From contig NC_071353.1 in assembly GCF_943734655.1 (NCBI RefSeq), positions 156,316,179 to 156,380,178 on the forward strand: 64,000 nt of DNA. The letters run 5' to 3'. The stretch comes from Sabethes cyaneus (lineage: Eukaryota > Arthropoda > Insecta > Diptera > Culicidae). This document shows, one piece after another, positions 1 to 10,399 of this stretch (position 1 is the first letter of the stretch; each line of letters starts with the position of its first letter). A program made the position numbers and the translations under genes. The notes beneath the pieces are model-generated. The model was given only the letters and a program-made list of their open reading frames with translations, made no database searches and was not told where the DNA came from.

Positions 1-207
1 TATAGTATTTTGGGTACCACTCTAAATGACGGCAAGTCTGCTATGTTTAATGAAGTCCCTTTGCTATAACGAATGCTGAATTACAGCTTGCACGGTAGAG
101 AAAAATGAGTTCCACGGAAAAGTCTGTTCTTAGTCGCAGATTTCAAGATGGCTAAAAAATAAAATAAGTCATTATGTCCAAGAAATCGTGCTTCTAGATT
201 CGTGATG
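1..207. other. No recognised feature
   Basis: AT-rich sequence. The only long frame runs antisense into the adjacent SINE and has no recognisable domain. I see nothing else here. Confidence 0.4.
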
Positions 208-340
208 CTAGATAGAGTTAGTAGGATAGGTGCACTAGCCCCGTAACTGTCCTGTACTCTAACAGCCGGCTGAGAAGTCTGTCGATAAAGAAGGGTCAAG
301 GCTTACAAAGACTTTTAAGCCCACGGTTTTGCTTTTATGT
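208..340 (+). repeat. SINE family A, 3' part
   Basis: This stretch matches the downstream part of a tRNA-derived SINE seen more fully at 61886-62103 and 49093-49308. Shared landmarks are a block of the type CCTGTACTCTAACAGC, then GAAGTCTGTCG, AATAAAGAAGGGTCAAG-like sequence, and a final TTTGCTTTTA. The tRNA-like head with the B box is missing, so this copy is 5'-truncated or its head has decayed. The family is defined here from five copies in the window; no family name is claimed. Confidence 0.65.
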
Positions 341-899
341 CCAAGAAAAGAATACGAAAACTCAATAACACCAAAACTAATGAAAGTGGCAGTAGAATAC
401 GACGAAGACATAACACGTCCTCTCCGTGGAAAAATAAAGAAATACGGAAACGACGTCGTCTATCACCAGTCGAAACAACCAGCTCAAAAGCAAGTGAGGA
501 TCCACTAAAAACCTGATACCTGAATCCTGAAGACATAGAAAATCAGGGATTCGTGAAAGGAAAAGGATTACATCGGCCAGACGAGAAGAAATCTGGAAAC
601 ACGTCCAAAAGAACACTTGGCAAAGGTAGCGAAAGCATCAAGGGATACCGAGAAGGGTTACCTTTTCAATGACAACCACCCGCTAACCATCAACGACGCA
701 AAAGTAACAAACAACTGTTCGCCAGGGAAGATGGAAAGTTTGGAGATCTACAGCAGATGCTCCTCCACTTAACTAAACAAAGATCCTGGAAACAGTTACT
801 CTTGGCTTTTCAAATATCTACCAAAACACCACAAAAGTTTGCTTTAGTTTCAATCAACACAAAAAGAGGTCAAAAAAAGGTTTAAAAAATGTCTTGGAT
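341..899. other. Unassigned intergenic DNA
   Basis: No coding frame, tRNA or terminal repeat that I can support. The end of the interval grades into the degenerate purine-rich tract that follows. Confidence 0.4.
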
Positions 900-1432
900 G
901 ATAACTGTTCTTAGAGGATTCATCCTGGCGGATCCTAAGAAGAACACATGTTCATCTAAAATCCAGGGAGAGTTCGGGAAAAATCCAAGAATATAAAAAA
1001 AAATCAAGAAATGTCCAAGAATAGTAAATCTTTTTAGAAGAATCTTTAGAATAGCATAGGAAGAGTCTAAGAAGAATCCAAGAAAAATGCAAGAGTTCGA
1101 GGAAAGTTTAGTAAAAGTATAGAAACGGTCCAGGAAGAGCCCTAGGGGAATCGAGAAAGAGCTTATAAAGAGTTTAGGAAGAATCTAGGAAAAGCCCGAA
1201 AAAAGTTCCATAAAAGTCCAATAAGTCATCGGGAACATTAAAAAAAAAGAATATAAAAAGAATCTAACAACAGTCTAGGACGAGTTCTAGAAGAGTCTAA
1301 AACGAGCCCAAAAAGAGTTGAAGGCGAGTTCGAGAAAAATGTGAAAAGAGTCCAAGCGGAGTCTTAGATGAGTCCTTCAAGAATCCAAGAATAGTCCGAA
1401 AAAGTTCAAGAAGAGTCCAGGAAGGGTCTACG
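900..1432. repeat. Degenerate short-period tract, AAGAGTCCAAGAA type
   Basis: About 530 bp built from loosely repeated words such as GAGTCTAGGAAGAATCC, AAGAGTCCAAG and GAGTCTAAGAAGAATCC, with a drifting period near 12-17 bp. Purines dominate this strand. The same word class recurs at 2620-2850 and, on the opposite strand, at 17090-17540 and 18270-18560. It reads as an old or replication-slippage-fed satellite rather than a coding sequence. Confidence 0.7.
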
Positions 1433-2619
1433 AGATCTACCATGCTGCACCTGTCTTTTCATGTAACATTGGTAATACCGCCTTCTGTCAATAATTGACG
1501 GACTTAACAACTGCCTCCCACAAACCGCCAAAATTGGATTTCGTTAGCTGTTACCTGTTGGTTTGAACTATAAGCGCCGATAGCCTGCAGTTTGATCGAA
1601 GGACAATCAGCTGCATGGTAGAGGCGGGCAAAGCGATTTTTTTTTGTGTGAGCGACTCTGAATCGTTCATTTGCTTCTGCGAACCAATTCAAATGAGCGG
1701 TTCATGGTTCGCGGTTTGTTTGTCCGTCGCTAAATTCGGTTAATTCACGAGCCAGGTTTCGAGTCACCTTCGGGTATGTTTGAAGAACCGTGGTTCTTTT
1801 TGAAGAGCCATTCATTTGAATAGGGATGGGAACTATCATTAAACATCCTTGCTGGTAATTATCAATAGTTTCCAGTATCTTACTGATAACTATCAGTGAT
1901 GTGTCACCTACTCGTGCACTTTTGCTCTCGTGACTATGTGAATAACTCGTCCTGTTCACTTCCCAGGTGGCCTCGAGGTGTGACAACTGGTTTACGACAT
2001 TTCATGTCGGCTTTGATTTGCGTTTCAGTGAACGCAATCTATCTTCCGCAGCACACTAACAGTTACTGGAAAAACAAATTCAACGACGAAGTTCTTTGTA
2101 TGGAAGAAAATTATGTCACATTTTGGGCTAAATTTTATGTACAAACCAAAAGGACATCAATGGGAAACCTTCTTCGACATTTCGAAGGGAGCTTGTCATG
2201 ATTTTTTTTTGTTGGAAGATTTGACCACTGCGACTTGTCATGATAAACATAGAAGGAGAATGAACAATAAAAGCCATCAGCCAGCGTTGAATATGTGGAC
2301 AATTTTGCGGGTGGCAGACGTTTTCTGGCATTGCTCTGTGACAAGAAATTCTACAAACTCTTAATTTGAGCTCTACTGGAACTGCAGAACTAGCTATGTT
2401 CTACGATGTTACTGAATAAAATAATAAAATCTTTTGTATTTACGGTGCTACAATGCTGGTGCCCCGTTGGTTGCCAAGTGAATGCTCATTTCGTTACCAA
2501 TGGAGTAGTAGCCTATAGCATTATAAAAACAAAAGATACAGTCTAGCTTTATTCAGAAAATTTATAGGTAATAACTAGTTATACAAATGTTCCATACATT
2601 TTACTTGGCTGAGTAGGTC
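1433..2619. other. Unassigned region, possible decayed TIR element
   Basis: Several overlapping frames of 60-100 codons occur on both strands, but none shows a recognisable domain and they shadow each other. Near 1825 a TAGGGATGGGAACTATC-like word resembles the kind of end seen in some hAT elements, but no partner end or 8-bp duplication was found. No call is made. Confidence 0.3.
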
Positions 2620-2850
2620 TATCAAAGGAGTCTAAATTGTCCAAGAAGATTACTAAGAGTTCAAGAAGGACCCAAGCAACGTCTAAAAAGTATAGGAAGG
2701 GTTCTAAGAGAGCCCAGAAAAAGTCGTAAATGTGTCAAAGGTAAGTTCAATATTAGCTTAGGAAGAATCCAGAAAAAAGTCTTAAAATAGTCTGTGTAGA
2801 ATCCTACAAGAATCTAGAAGAGTTCAAGAAGAATCCCAGATCTGAATTCA
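2620..2850. repeat. Degenerate short-period tract, AAGAGTCCAAGAA type (second copy)
   Basis: Same word class as 900-1432 (GTCCAAGAAGA, GAGTTCAAGAAGGA, CTAGAAGAGTTCAAGAAGAA). It ends about 225 bp upstream of the F-box promoter. The two tracts bracket a ~1.2-kb unassigned segment. Confidence 0.6.
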
Positions 2851-3075
2851 ATTTGCGAACATTTGCAACAATTGAAAACCAATCCTGAATGACGCTTACA
2901 AAAACTCGTTTGGTATGACACTGACAGATAAATGTCATTTCAATTTTGACAGCATGTCGTTACTCTATGTATATGCACTCCAGTCTAAATGTATGGATAG
3001 TACCGCAGGTAACACAATTTTGCCAGGTAATTGGTTTTACCTGTCAATGCGGTAGAAAACCGTTGGCCGTTCTAC

Positions 3076-3104
3076 TATAAAGTGATCTGTGTATTGATCC
3101 AGTT
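3076..3104 (+). promoter_or_regulatory. Probable core promoter of the F-box gene
   Basis: TATAAAG starts near 3076 and an initiator-like TCCAGTTG lies near 3098-3105, about 24 bp downstream. That spacing fits an arthropod TATA/Inr promoter and would give a 5' UTR of about 120 nt before the ATG at 3221. This is sequence inference only. Confidence 0.5.
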
Positions 3105-3220
3105 GTAAGTGTTAGTAAAACGTAACCGTTTTGTTAATCGTTGAATTTTCGGCAGTTGTTCCCGTCAGTTGAAAGTCGGAAAAAGTTAAATTATAGTAAT
3201 AATTTTTAACGGTTGGCGTT

Positions 3221-4600
3221 ATGGATTCTCGCAAAACCCATATCAACGATCTACCCTACGAAATGCTGTGGCATATCTTTGGTTTTGCACCAAGCCTGAC
3301 CGACAGGAGAGTGCTTTCCTTGGTATGTCGACAGTGGAATGACGTCGCTTTCGATTACTGCTATTTGGGCCGTATAAAGCTGAGATGGCCAATAGAATTG
3401 GATGACTTACCAAAGCCACTGTTACGTTCCTACCGCAATGTCGTCATAGATCATACGCCTGATTTCATCGAGACCGAGGATAACGAAAAAATACTGACAT
3501 CGTTTAAGAAACCAAGCTCATCCTTGGAAGAATTTGTGTGCTGCAATACAGTGGACTTTCTGATAAAACTACTTTCCACATGTTTACGTGTTGAGAAGCT
3601 CGAATTGATGTGTGAAGAAGCTCGAACATTTCGGATAGGATCTTTTCCTAAATTACCGATCCTAGAGAGTTTGACGGAAATAGTTATAGGTTTTAAAGTA
3701 CCGAAAAGGTTTAACGTCATTCGTCTAGCTCCGAATCTGCGTAAGCTTCGAGCCTTGAGCTACCTTTATAATCTTCCGAGGATTATTCAAACATTGCCAC
3801 TGGAGCATCTGCAAGTGGGGCGTTGTTTACCTGAACATACTGATATCTTCGGAGAATGTACAGAACCAACCAAGCTTACAGCTGTTGATGTGCGTTTCAC
3901 CCACGTGAACTTGGAACAACTATGCAGGTTCTGTCCACTGTTGACCAAATTACGGATCCGGCCAAACACCTCATCAATACGATCCTTGGCTAGCCTAACG
4001 TATCTTAAGGTAAATCATTTAAAACATTTGATTTTAAACTTTTCGTCATTCAACTCTTTTGTGCTACAGGTTCTTACTTTGGACTATCGGAGATTGGATC
4101 CATCCTCATCGACCACAGAACACGTTGTTTTGCCCAGTGTTGAAATGCTCGAAATCGAAACATTCGGCGATATGCCTTTCGACATTTCCTTGGAACATTT
4201 CTTTCCAAATGTTCACTATTTAAAAATCGCGTGCCTCCTGGATGTACCAGCAACTAGCAATATCCACGTTCGTTCCTCGAAGCTTAGAATCCTGGAGATC
4301 CACCACTGCAACACGACTGCTCTGTTGGATGTTTTGGCTGGGCTCTGCAATCTGCATACGCTTATTTTGTGCCGCATGCAAGTGTCAGCAAGCCACTTAC
4401 CGCCCATTGGAGGCCTCCAACAGTTGACGTTGATAAACAGTGCACTGGAAGTGACGGACGAAATGGCCACAAACTTTCCGAGGTTACAGTTTTTGAATGT
4501 ATACCACTGGTCGCGGGTCACCGAAGCCGAAAAGCTACCATCGAGATGTACGGTTAGGCATTACCCCAAGATCTTTGGCAAAAATTTCTTCGAACTCTGA
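3221..4600 (+). CDS. F-box/leucine-rich-repeat protein, two exons (3221-4009, 4070-4600)
   Basis: The only intact gene I can support. Residues ~8-50 form an F-box (INDLPYEMLWHIFGF, then LVCRQWNDVA). F-box proteins bind Skp1 and recruit substrates to SCF ubiquitin ligases. The rest is a series of degenerate leucine-rich repeats (for example LEKLELMC, APNLRKLRAL, LPLEHLQVG, LCNLHTLILC, GLQQLTLINSALEVTDEMATN), the usual substrate-binding half of an FBXL protein. Read straight through it gives 459 aa. However, 4010-4069 starts GTAAAT, ends TGTGCTACAG, is 60 bp and has no stop, and removing it restores a clean repeat (LTYLKVLTLDYRRL). The mature protein is therefore probably 439 aa. The start is the first in-frame ATG after a plausible promoter; it comes before the F-box. 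The substrate and precise orthologue are unknown. A related broken fragment lies at 33205-33705. Confidence 0.88.
   Translation: MDSRKTHINDLPYEMLWHIFGFAPSLTDRRVLSLVCRQWNDVAFDYCYLGRIKLRWPIELDDLPKPLLRSYRNVVIDHTPDFIETEDNEKILTSFKKPSSSLEEFVCCNTVDFLIKLLSTCLRVEKLELMCEEARTFRIGSFPKLPILESLTEIVIGFKVPKRFNVIRLAPNLRKLRALSYLYNLPRIIQTLPLEHLQVGRCLPEHTDIFGECTEPTKLTAVDVRFTHVNLEQLCRFCPLLTKLRIRPNTSSIRSLASLTYLKVNHLKHLILNFSSFNSFVLQVLTLDYRRLDPSSSTTEHVVLPSVEMLEIETFGDMPFDISLEHFFPNVHYLKIACLLDVPATSNIHVRSSKLRILEIHHCNTTALLDVLAGLCNLHTLILCRMQVSASHLPPIGGLQQLTLINSALEVTDEMATNFPRLQFLNVYHWSRVTEAEKLPSRCTVRHYPKIFGKNFFEL
4010..4069 (+). other. Probable 60-bp intron inside the F-box CDS
   Basis: Donor AAG|GTAAAT and acceptor TGTGCTACAG|GTT. 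It is more AT-rich than its flanks and has a pyrimidine-rich stretch before the acceptor. The length is typical of small dipteran introns. It lies between codons (phase 0) and contains no stop, so an ORF finder reads through it as 20 extra residues. Confidence 0.75.
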
Positions 4601-4722
4601 ACTAGGCGCAGAAAACTAGGATGTAAATGCTATAAAAAAATGTTTTTATTTTTTCTTTCTAAAGTTCGATTAATATAAAATACAGAAGAAAATAAGATTT
4701 TTTTATATTTAATTCTATTACT

Positions 4723-4728
4723 AATAAA
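4723..4728 (+). terminator. Poly(A) signal AATAAA downstream of the F-box gene
   Basis: A canonical AATAAA lies 123 bp after the stop codon in a very AT-rich stretch. AATATAAAA-like variants occur closer, near 4670. The cleavage site cannot be read from sequence alone. Confidence 0.45.
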
Positions 4729-4739
4729 AATAACTCTCA

Positions 4740-5240
4740 CGAGAAGCTGATTTTTCTACGAAAATCATAGCCGCGTCCCATTGTTAATGACCCAAAAATC
4801 CACTTGAATGCTAAAGATTTGAAAAGTAATACGGTAAATATTGATTCATTCGGTTAATATATTCAACAGATTAAAAATCGTTGAATTACTGATGACTGAA
4901 TACTGCACTAAGGAGATCATATATGTTAAAGGTTCCGGAAATCCCGTCCTCCATCTTAAATATTACTGAGAGTTTCAGAAGTGACAATTCCTTGAAACAC
5001 CTTTTGATAGTACAATCTAGCAAACTTTGAAAAACGGTTCGAATTTCGATCATAGCTTGGTTCCAATCCGCGGACCGTGCCCAGCTTGGTAAAAAGCAAC
5101 GATGACCCTTCCTTATCTAAATTTCCGAACTTCCCCATATACGTCTTGTGTCACTTTGCTGGACACTATAAGGACTTTTGGTTTCACTACTTTCCTCTAC
5201 CGTTCCGTTCCCTCTATTGGAAAGATAACCGTTACCTACA
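4740..5240. other. Unassigned intergenic DNA
   Basis: Short frames only, with no recognised domain or repeat end. Sequence is AT-rich and apparently not shared with other parts of the window. Confidence 0.35.
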
Positions 5241-5695
5241 CAAAAAACCTAAAAAATAACCCAAAAATGTTCTATAAATAATTAGAAAATGATCCAAAAA
5301 TAGCACTCGTATCGAGATCCTAAAATTGCCTAAAAATATTCATAGAATCCACAAATTACCCAAAAATTATTCAAATATACTCGTGAAAACCAAAAAAGCA
5401 AATAAAACCAAAAATGATTCAAAAATGATCCAAACATAATCGTAAAGCGGTCCGAAAATAATTGAAAAAATCCAAAAATGCTTCGAAACTAAACAACAAT
5501 TGTCAAAAAAAAAGATCAGAAAATGATATAAAAATAATCGCAACGATAAGCAAAAAATTATTCAAAAACACTGGTAAAACCAAAAATGATCCAAATATGT
5601 TTCGAAAATAACCGTAAAATTATTCAAAAATGATCCGAAAGTGATCTAAAAATGATTCAAAAAGACCCAACAATGACCCAAATAGGGTAACGACA
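5241..5695. repeat. Degenerate short-period tract, ATGATCCAAAA type
   Basis: About 450 bp of drifting words such as AAAAATGATCCAAAAATG, AAATGATTCAAAAA, ATAATCGTAAA and ACCCAAAAAT, period about 12-15 bp. It resembles the GAGTCCAAGAA tracts in architecture but uses a different word. Confidence 0.65.
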
Positions 5696-5989
5696 ACAGA
5701 AATCGCCGCTTTTTCAGACAGCAAACAAGCAAACCGAGGAGAATTGTTTAGCCTACACTAAGCAGAAACATTTTTGCTTCGTTTTCAGCGCAAAACTCAA
5801 GCCCAAATATATCAAAGTCAAAGTCGTTGTAAATGTAAAATTTGTGAAAGCACCAGTTTTCGACCCTCAAGACCCAATTTTCGCCATTTCTCTGAGCTCC
5901 AGTTTTCGCCACCCCCAGAAGCATCGTTTGTATCTTGTGCTAGTCTAGTGTTTCAGTAATTTTTAGTTGAATAGTGTGAAAACAGAATG
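5696..5989. other. Unassigned DNA
   Basis: Contains a small local repeat (CCAGTTTTCGCC / CAATTTTCGCC around 5850-5915) and no supportable gene. Confidence 0.35.
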
Positions 5990-6202
5990 GATTTCCGTTG
6001 AGAAACAACCGCATCATTGGTTCCCGCGATGTGCTTGGGCATGGTCCATTGAAATTCGCCAATGGCAAAAAGTGGATCATGTTTAAATCATTTCAATATG
6101 ATCCCATTTAACTGATAATTAAATTTAACGGAGTCCCTCAGGGCTCTCATTTGGAACCCTTTCTTCTTGTTTTGTACATAAAAGACATTTTCTTCGTTCT
6201 TA
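5990..6202 (+). pseudogene. LINE reverse-transcriptase remnant, 5' piece, split by a TIR element
   Basis: From about 6127 the translation gives GVPQGSHLEPFLLVLYIKD followed by IFFVL, the conserved RT block GVPQGSxLGPLLFxLFINDI of jockey/I-type non-LTR elements. The frame stops at the left end of the element starting at 6203 and resumes at 8816. Upstream sequence is too decayed to assign. It is non-functional: only a short piece of the palm domain remains. The same block occurs at 15740 (+) and 16080 (-). Confidence 0.65.
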
Positions 6203-6234
6203 AGGGGACATAGTACCTTTTACACCACATTTTT

Positions 6235-6259
6235 ACCTTTGTTATACTATAACAAAGGT
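6235..6259. repeat. Perfect palindrome ACCTTTGTTATA-c-TATAACAAAGGT
   Basis: Two 12-bp arms separated by one base. The half-site TATAACAAAGGT recurs near 8133, suggesting this is an internal boundary of a repeat nested in the larger TIR element. Confidence 0.8.
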
Positions 6260-6349
6260 TTAAAAATTGGTCGAAAAACACGAAATTGATCCGAGGCCCG
6301 GAGGGCCAAGTCACATATTCCAATCGATAGGGTTCGACGATTTGAGCAA

Positions 6350-6352
<3 letters not shown>

Positions 6353-6380
<28 letters not shown>
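6353..6380. repeat. (GT)n microsatellite
   Basis: About 13 tandem GT units followed by ATGTATGTAATG. Confidence 0.9.
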
Positions 6381-6389
<9 letters not shown>

Positions 6390-8815
6390 ATGATTTTTTC
6401 TATCGCCTGTTTCTCAGAGATGGCTGAACCGAATGGTTCGCTATTACTTTTGTTTGAAAGGTGTTATTGTCTAGTAGATCACTATTGAGTTGTTTCGTGA
6501 TACGACGTTTCGTTTAAAAGTTATAAGCAAAAATGTGAAAAATACGTGACACGGATTTCTTCGGAACTACATGACCGATTTCAACGATCTTAGTATCAAA
6601 TGAAAGCCCTTATTAAAACTAAATTGTTCAGGAATTTTTAATTGAAAACAAACAAGTAGTTTAAAAGTTATGCTTAAAAAACCTGTTTTGACAAGGTAAT
6701 AATTATCGCCTGTTTCTTAAAGATGGCCAAACCGATTTATGCGCTATCAGTCTCATTTGAAAGATAATATATCCTAATAGATCACTATTGAATGATTTTT
6801 TGATTGGACGTTTAATTTGAAAGTTATGAGCAACCGTATACATCACACCAAAATAACAATAATTAATAATGATTTTAACCAAGATAATTTACCTAATTTG
6901 AATTATTTTAATATGAAACGAGAGCTTTTGACACTACGAATATATATGCAAAATTGCATAAGAATTGGTTTTACCAGTTAAAAGATATTACCCCTCGAAC
7001 ACTCGCGCCAACTTTTGTAACACAGTTACTCGCGCGCACAATAGCCCCAAACCAAAGAAAACGTGTGCACTAGAGTTTTGACTGGGAAAACTTGGTTTTA
7101 GGTTTATCGAACCTTTGGAAGAGTTTCTTGAAATTGAAAGCTCTATCGTCTGGTGGAATTTAAATTTTGATTAATCCCCCTAAAAGTGAAATAAAAAAAT
7201 TATTTTTCTTCAGTGTCAATATAACACATTGATGTGTTCTGCAAAGTTATAGAGCATATTATTACAAGAAATTTTGCTAAAGACAGTAACCTTCTATTTC
7301 TGCAGCGAAGATAGAAATATCTTATTTATTGTATATGAATTTGCAAAATCAGTTTTTCTATTTTTGCTCTTTTTGTAATTGTTGTATGACTTTTTCATGC
7401 ACTACAAAATTGTACAAATAGTAAAAATACACAACCTTGCTGAAAACACTATACCTCTATGTTTGCTTGTTTAGGATCTGTGGAACTTTGATTATAAAAA
7501 TACCCTAATTTTGACTCCGCATTACTCGACTACCAGCAGACGGATACATTTTAAACATTTTACATTTGCTGATAGTTTTGCTGCATAAATTTTCCCAACC
7601 ATTTAAATTATTAATGCATTAAATAAGTATGATATTTTGCTCACAATAAGTTTGTTGAAGAATATACGTTAGTTAAACAACGATTTGTAACTTTATAACA
7701 ATATGGCGTTGAAAAACCTACACGTGTTGTATAAAATACAACAGCGTGAGTTAATAAAAATTGATGAAAATTATTCAAGAAAACTCTATTGATGTGAGTC
7801 AAATAGAATGGCATTACAGGAAACTATGCATAGTTCAAAAACCTATAAACTAGACCTTTACTAGACAACGTGTATGCTAAAGGATAAGATTTCCACTTAC
7901 AACTTACTTTTATTTGCACTTACTCAGATTAATAACAACTTATCCTTACTCGGCAATTTCATGAACAAAGGATCTATCAAAATTTAAAAGTGTTCCTATT
8001 TTGTTCAAATTTTGTAAACTTATTCAATTTTCAAAATTTTTATGCAAATCAACGCACTACGCAACGATAACCAATAGATGAATTATGTTCCGAAGATGTG
8101 TCGATTCCTATCTCAAATAGCAAGTAAGACCGTATAACAAAGGTTCCTTTCACCACTAGGTGGATTAAATCGGGTTTTTTGCATTCGAAACATTGCATTT
8201 TATACTAATATTTACAATTTTGTTTTCACATGGGCACCTCTTCCCCTTCCGCCTACGGCTTCTTGAAGATAGCCATTTAAAAAAAACATGAATTGCGGTA
8301 CCATGGATTGGCGCTGGGGGGCTTATCCGAAATTGATCCGAAACGACATGAAAGTATATTAAATTATCTCGTGTTTGACCCATCCTTTTTTTTTTAATTC
8401 GAACGCATAACAAAATAGCGAACATTCAAATATAAAAGTAAGGTTTTTAGTCTAAAAAATGGACTGTAAATATTTCTAAAAAATACAAAATTTATAATGT
8501 CGAAAAAGGGATGGGTCAAACACTAGATAATTTTGTTAGTTTTAAAACAAAAAACGAATCAACGAATCGTCATTGAGCCGTTCTTGAGATATTTATGGTA
8601 CCGACTTTCAAAACCTGCTTTCGAGAAAAACGGCGTTGAAGTTTTTATTCGCTGTGTAATTGCTCCAGACATGCGCGTTACAAATAGCTGTAACTTTGTC
8701 AATTTTTGGAATTTACCCAAACGACTTCAGACACATATGGTTAAAATGCTAATCTTTCGAAATAATAAAAAATATTTCGGTTTTTAAAAATTGAAAATGT
8801 ACCTACTATTCCCCC

Positions 8816-8865
8816 TTACAAAACTCAAGGTGCCGACGACATCAATGGGGGCAAGTTCTTGATAC
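8816..8865 (+). pseudogene. LINE reverse-transcriptase remnant, 3' piece
   Basis: Continues the RT frame interrupted at 6202: after the shared TTA it reads TKLKV, then a shortened GACGACATC that looks like the DD of the YADD box with adjacent codons lost. The comparable block at 16020-16075 (minus) reads KKFKVLTYADDMK. Confidence 0.5.
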
Positions 8866-9220
8866 AGCGCGAGCCTACATAATAGGAGGTACATACTTGG
8901 ATCTAATGTAAAATAAAATTTATTTTATTGACGTAGGACTACGTCTTACGGCATGTTTTGAGATAGGGTGTCATTCCAAAAAATCAAAAAATGCAAGCGT
9001 CACGAAAAATGAAAGGTTTTGAGCGCTAATAGCTCAGCGGTTTTCCTATCGATTTTCAATATTCTTACACCAATCGATCGGAAAATCTTCTAAGAATTGA
9101 CCCAAATGAAGAAAAGTATGGTTTCTCGATGTTGAACTATTGAAAAATTGAAAATAATGAACCTATGTTTTACCAGAATTCTCGCTTCGTGATTGGTTGG
9201 AAGATTCTTTACGATGATCT

Positions 9221-9560
9221 AAACCTATACCAATTTGATATCTGTGCTTGGGAAGTAAGCCAAAACAAGTGACAGTGTTTCTTCATTTCAACAAGATTTC
9301 TTAACACCGCGGTTTAACCTAGACCATTTTGATGCCCTTGCTTGGGAAGTACGCCAGAGAGAGTGACAAAAGCCCCCTCGTGCCAACAGATTTCTTACGA
9401 ACGCGATTAAACCTAGTCCAATTTGATGTCTGTGTTAGGGAAGTGTGCCAGAAAAAATGACACAAGCTCGTTATCCCAACAGATCGCAAATTCTTTACTG
9501 CGTGACGATTAAACCTCGGCGAACTTGATATCTGTGTTGGAAAAATGTGCTACAGCTGTA
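9221..9560 (+). repeat. Four ~97-bp tandem units inside element X
   Basis: Units start near 9221, 9318, 9411 and 9512. Each has AAACCTA/AACCTAG, then a variant of CCAATTTGATRTCTGTG, then a variant of GGGAAGTNNGCCAGA and a TGACA-like word. The same four-unit block is present in the copy at 45360-45700, and inverted fragments appear near 23230-23300, 38960-39040 and 52280-52440. Confidence 0.65.
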
Positions 9561-10204
9561 GTGTTCGGTTATAATACGACTCTGTATAATTACGATAAAA
9601 TAGGATTGAATTGGTAAAATCCTTTCAACGTGGGAAACCATGGATAATAAAAACAATCTTTAATTTCAGTAAGGTAGCAGGAAAGTAATAGTTTGTGTTC
9701 TTGATTTTGTTAAATTGTTTTCAAATGCACAATCTTTTGAGAATTGAACGTATGCAATGTTTGCTACTACTACTTTGATAAATGTTACATACAACGCATG
9801 TAGCATGTAGGGGAGAGACGTCTACAGTGAGACACTTTTTTTCCAAAAATTTTAAAAATTTTTTGGTGATAGTTACCAACGAGGTCTTCAATCCATTTGA
9901 AAGGTATATCCTTCTAGTTGTCTGAAAAAAAGTTTCAGCCCTTTTGGTTAAAAGATAAAATAGTTACAAACGCAAATGTGAAGGTGTCTTTTTGGCTCAC
10001 TGTTCCCCAGTAGGTGGGAAGAGTGAGACAACGAGTATTGAATACTGAGACACATATTAGAATTAAACTTAAACCATATTTTTTGTTTACAAAGAATAGT
10101 TTAGAGGTCGTACTGCTTATTTTGTGCATAAAGGATACATTATTGTTGTGCATTATTGAAAATTCCGATTTTTCTCACAACTACATTTATCTCTACCTAT
10201 AAAG

Positions 10205-10211
10205 AAGGATT

Positions 10212-10249
<38 letters not shown>
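10205..10249 (+). repeat. (CTGT)n run at the Helitron 5' end
   Basis: Nine or so tandem CTGT units just inside the TC terminus. The other copies carry shorter runs (2-4 units), so the array length varies between copies. Confidence 0.85.
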
Positions 10250-10399
10250 CATATGTTCCTTATAGAATCGAAAACTGCTGAACCAATCGGCATGAAAATA
10301 TGCATGTAGAGGTTTTTTGGGGCCAGGAAAGGTTTTAGTGATGGTTAGAAACCCCTCCCCCCACTAAGAGGGGGGGCTCCCATACAAATGAAACACAAA

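Larger units (their letters stand above)
6203..8815. mobile_element. Large non-autonomous TIR element with TTA duplication, inserted in an RT remnant
   Basis: The left end reads AGGGGACATAGTACC and the right end, reverse-complemented, GGGGGAATAGTAGGT. TTA flanks both sides (6200-6202 and 8816-8818). Excising the element plus one TTA makes the interrupted RT frame continuous, which supports the boundaries. No transposase is visible. Inside are a (GT)n run near 6353-6380, a perfect palindrome at 6235-6259, and two diverged modules about 305 bp apart (about 6400-6545 and 6705-6840: ATCGCCTGTTTCTNAGAGATGG ... GATCACTATTGA). A 3-bp TWA duplication suggests a PIF/Harbinger-type mechanism, but the class is uncertain. 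A second partial boundary near 8133 (TATAACAAAGGTTCC) suggests it may itself be composite. Confidence 0.6.

Noticed and set aside
1896..2364. Overlapping 101-aa and 83-aa ORFs upstream of the F-box gene
   Set aside because: Two + strand frames and two - strand frames overlap; no recognised domain, promoter or splice signals, so a coding call is not supported.
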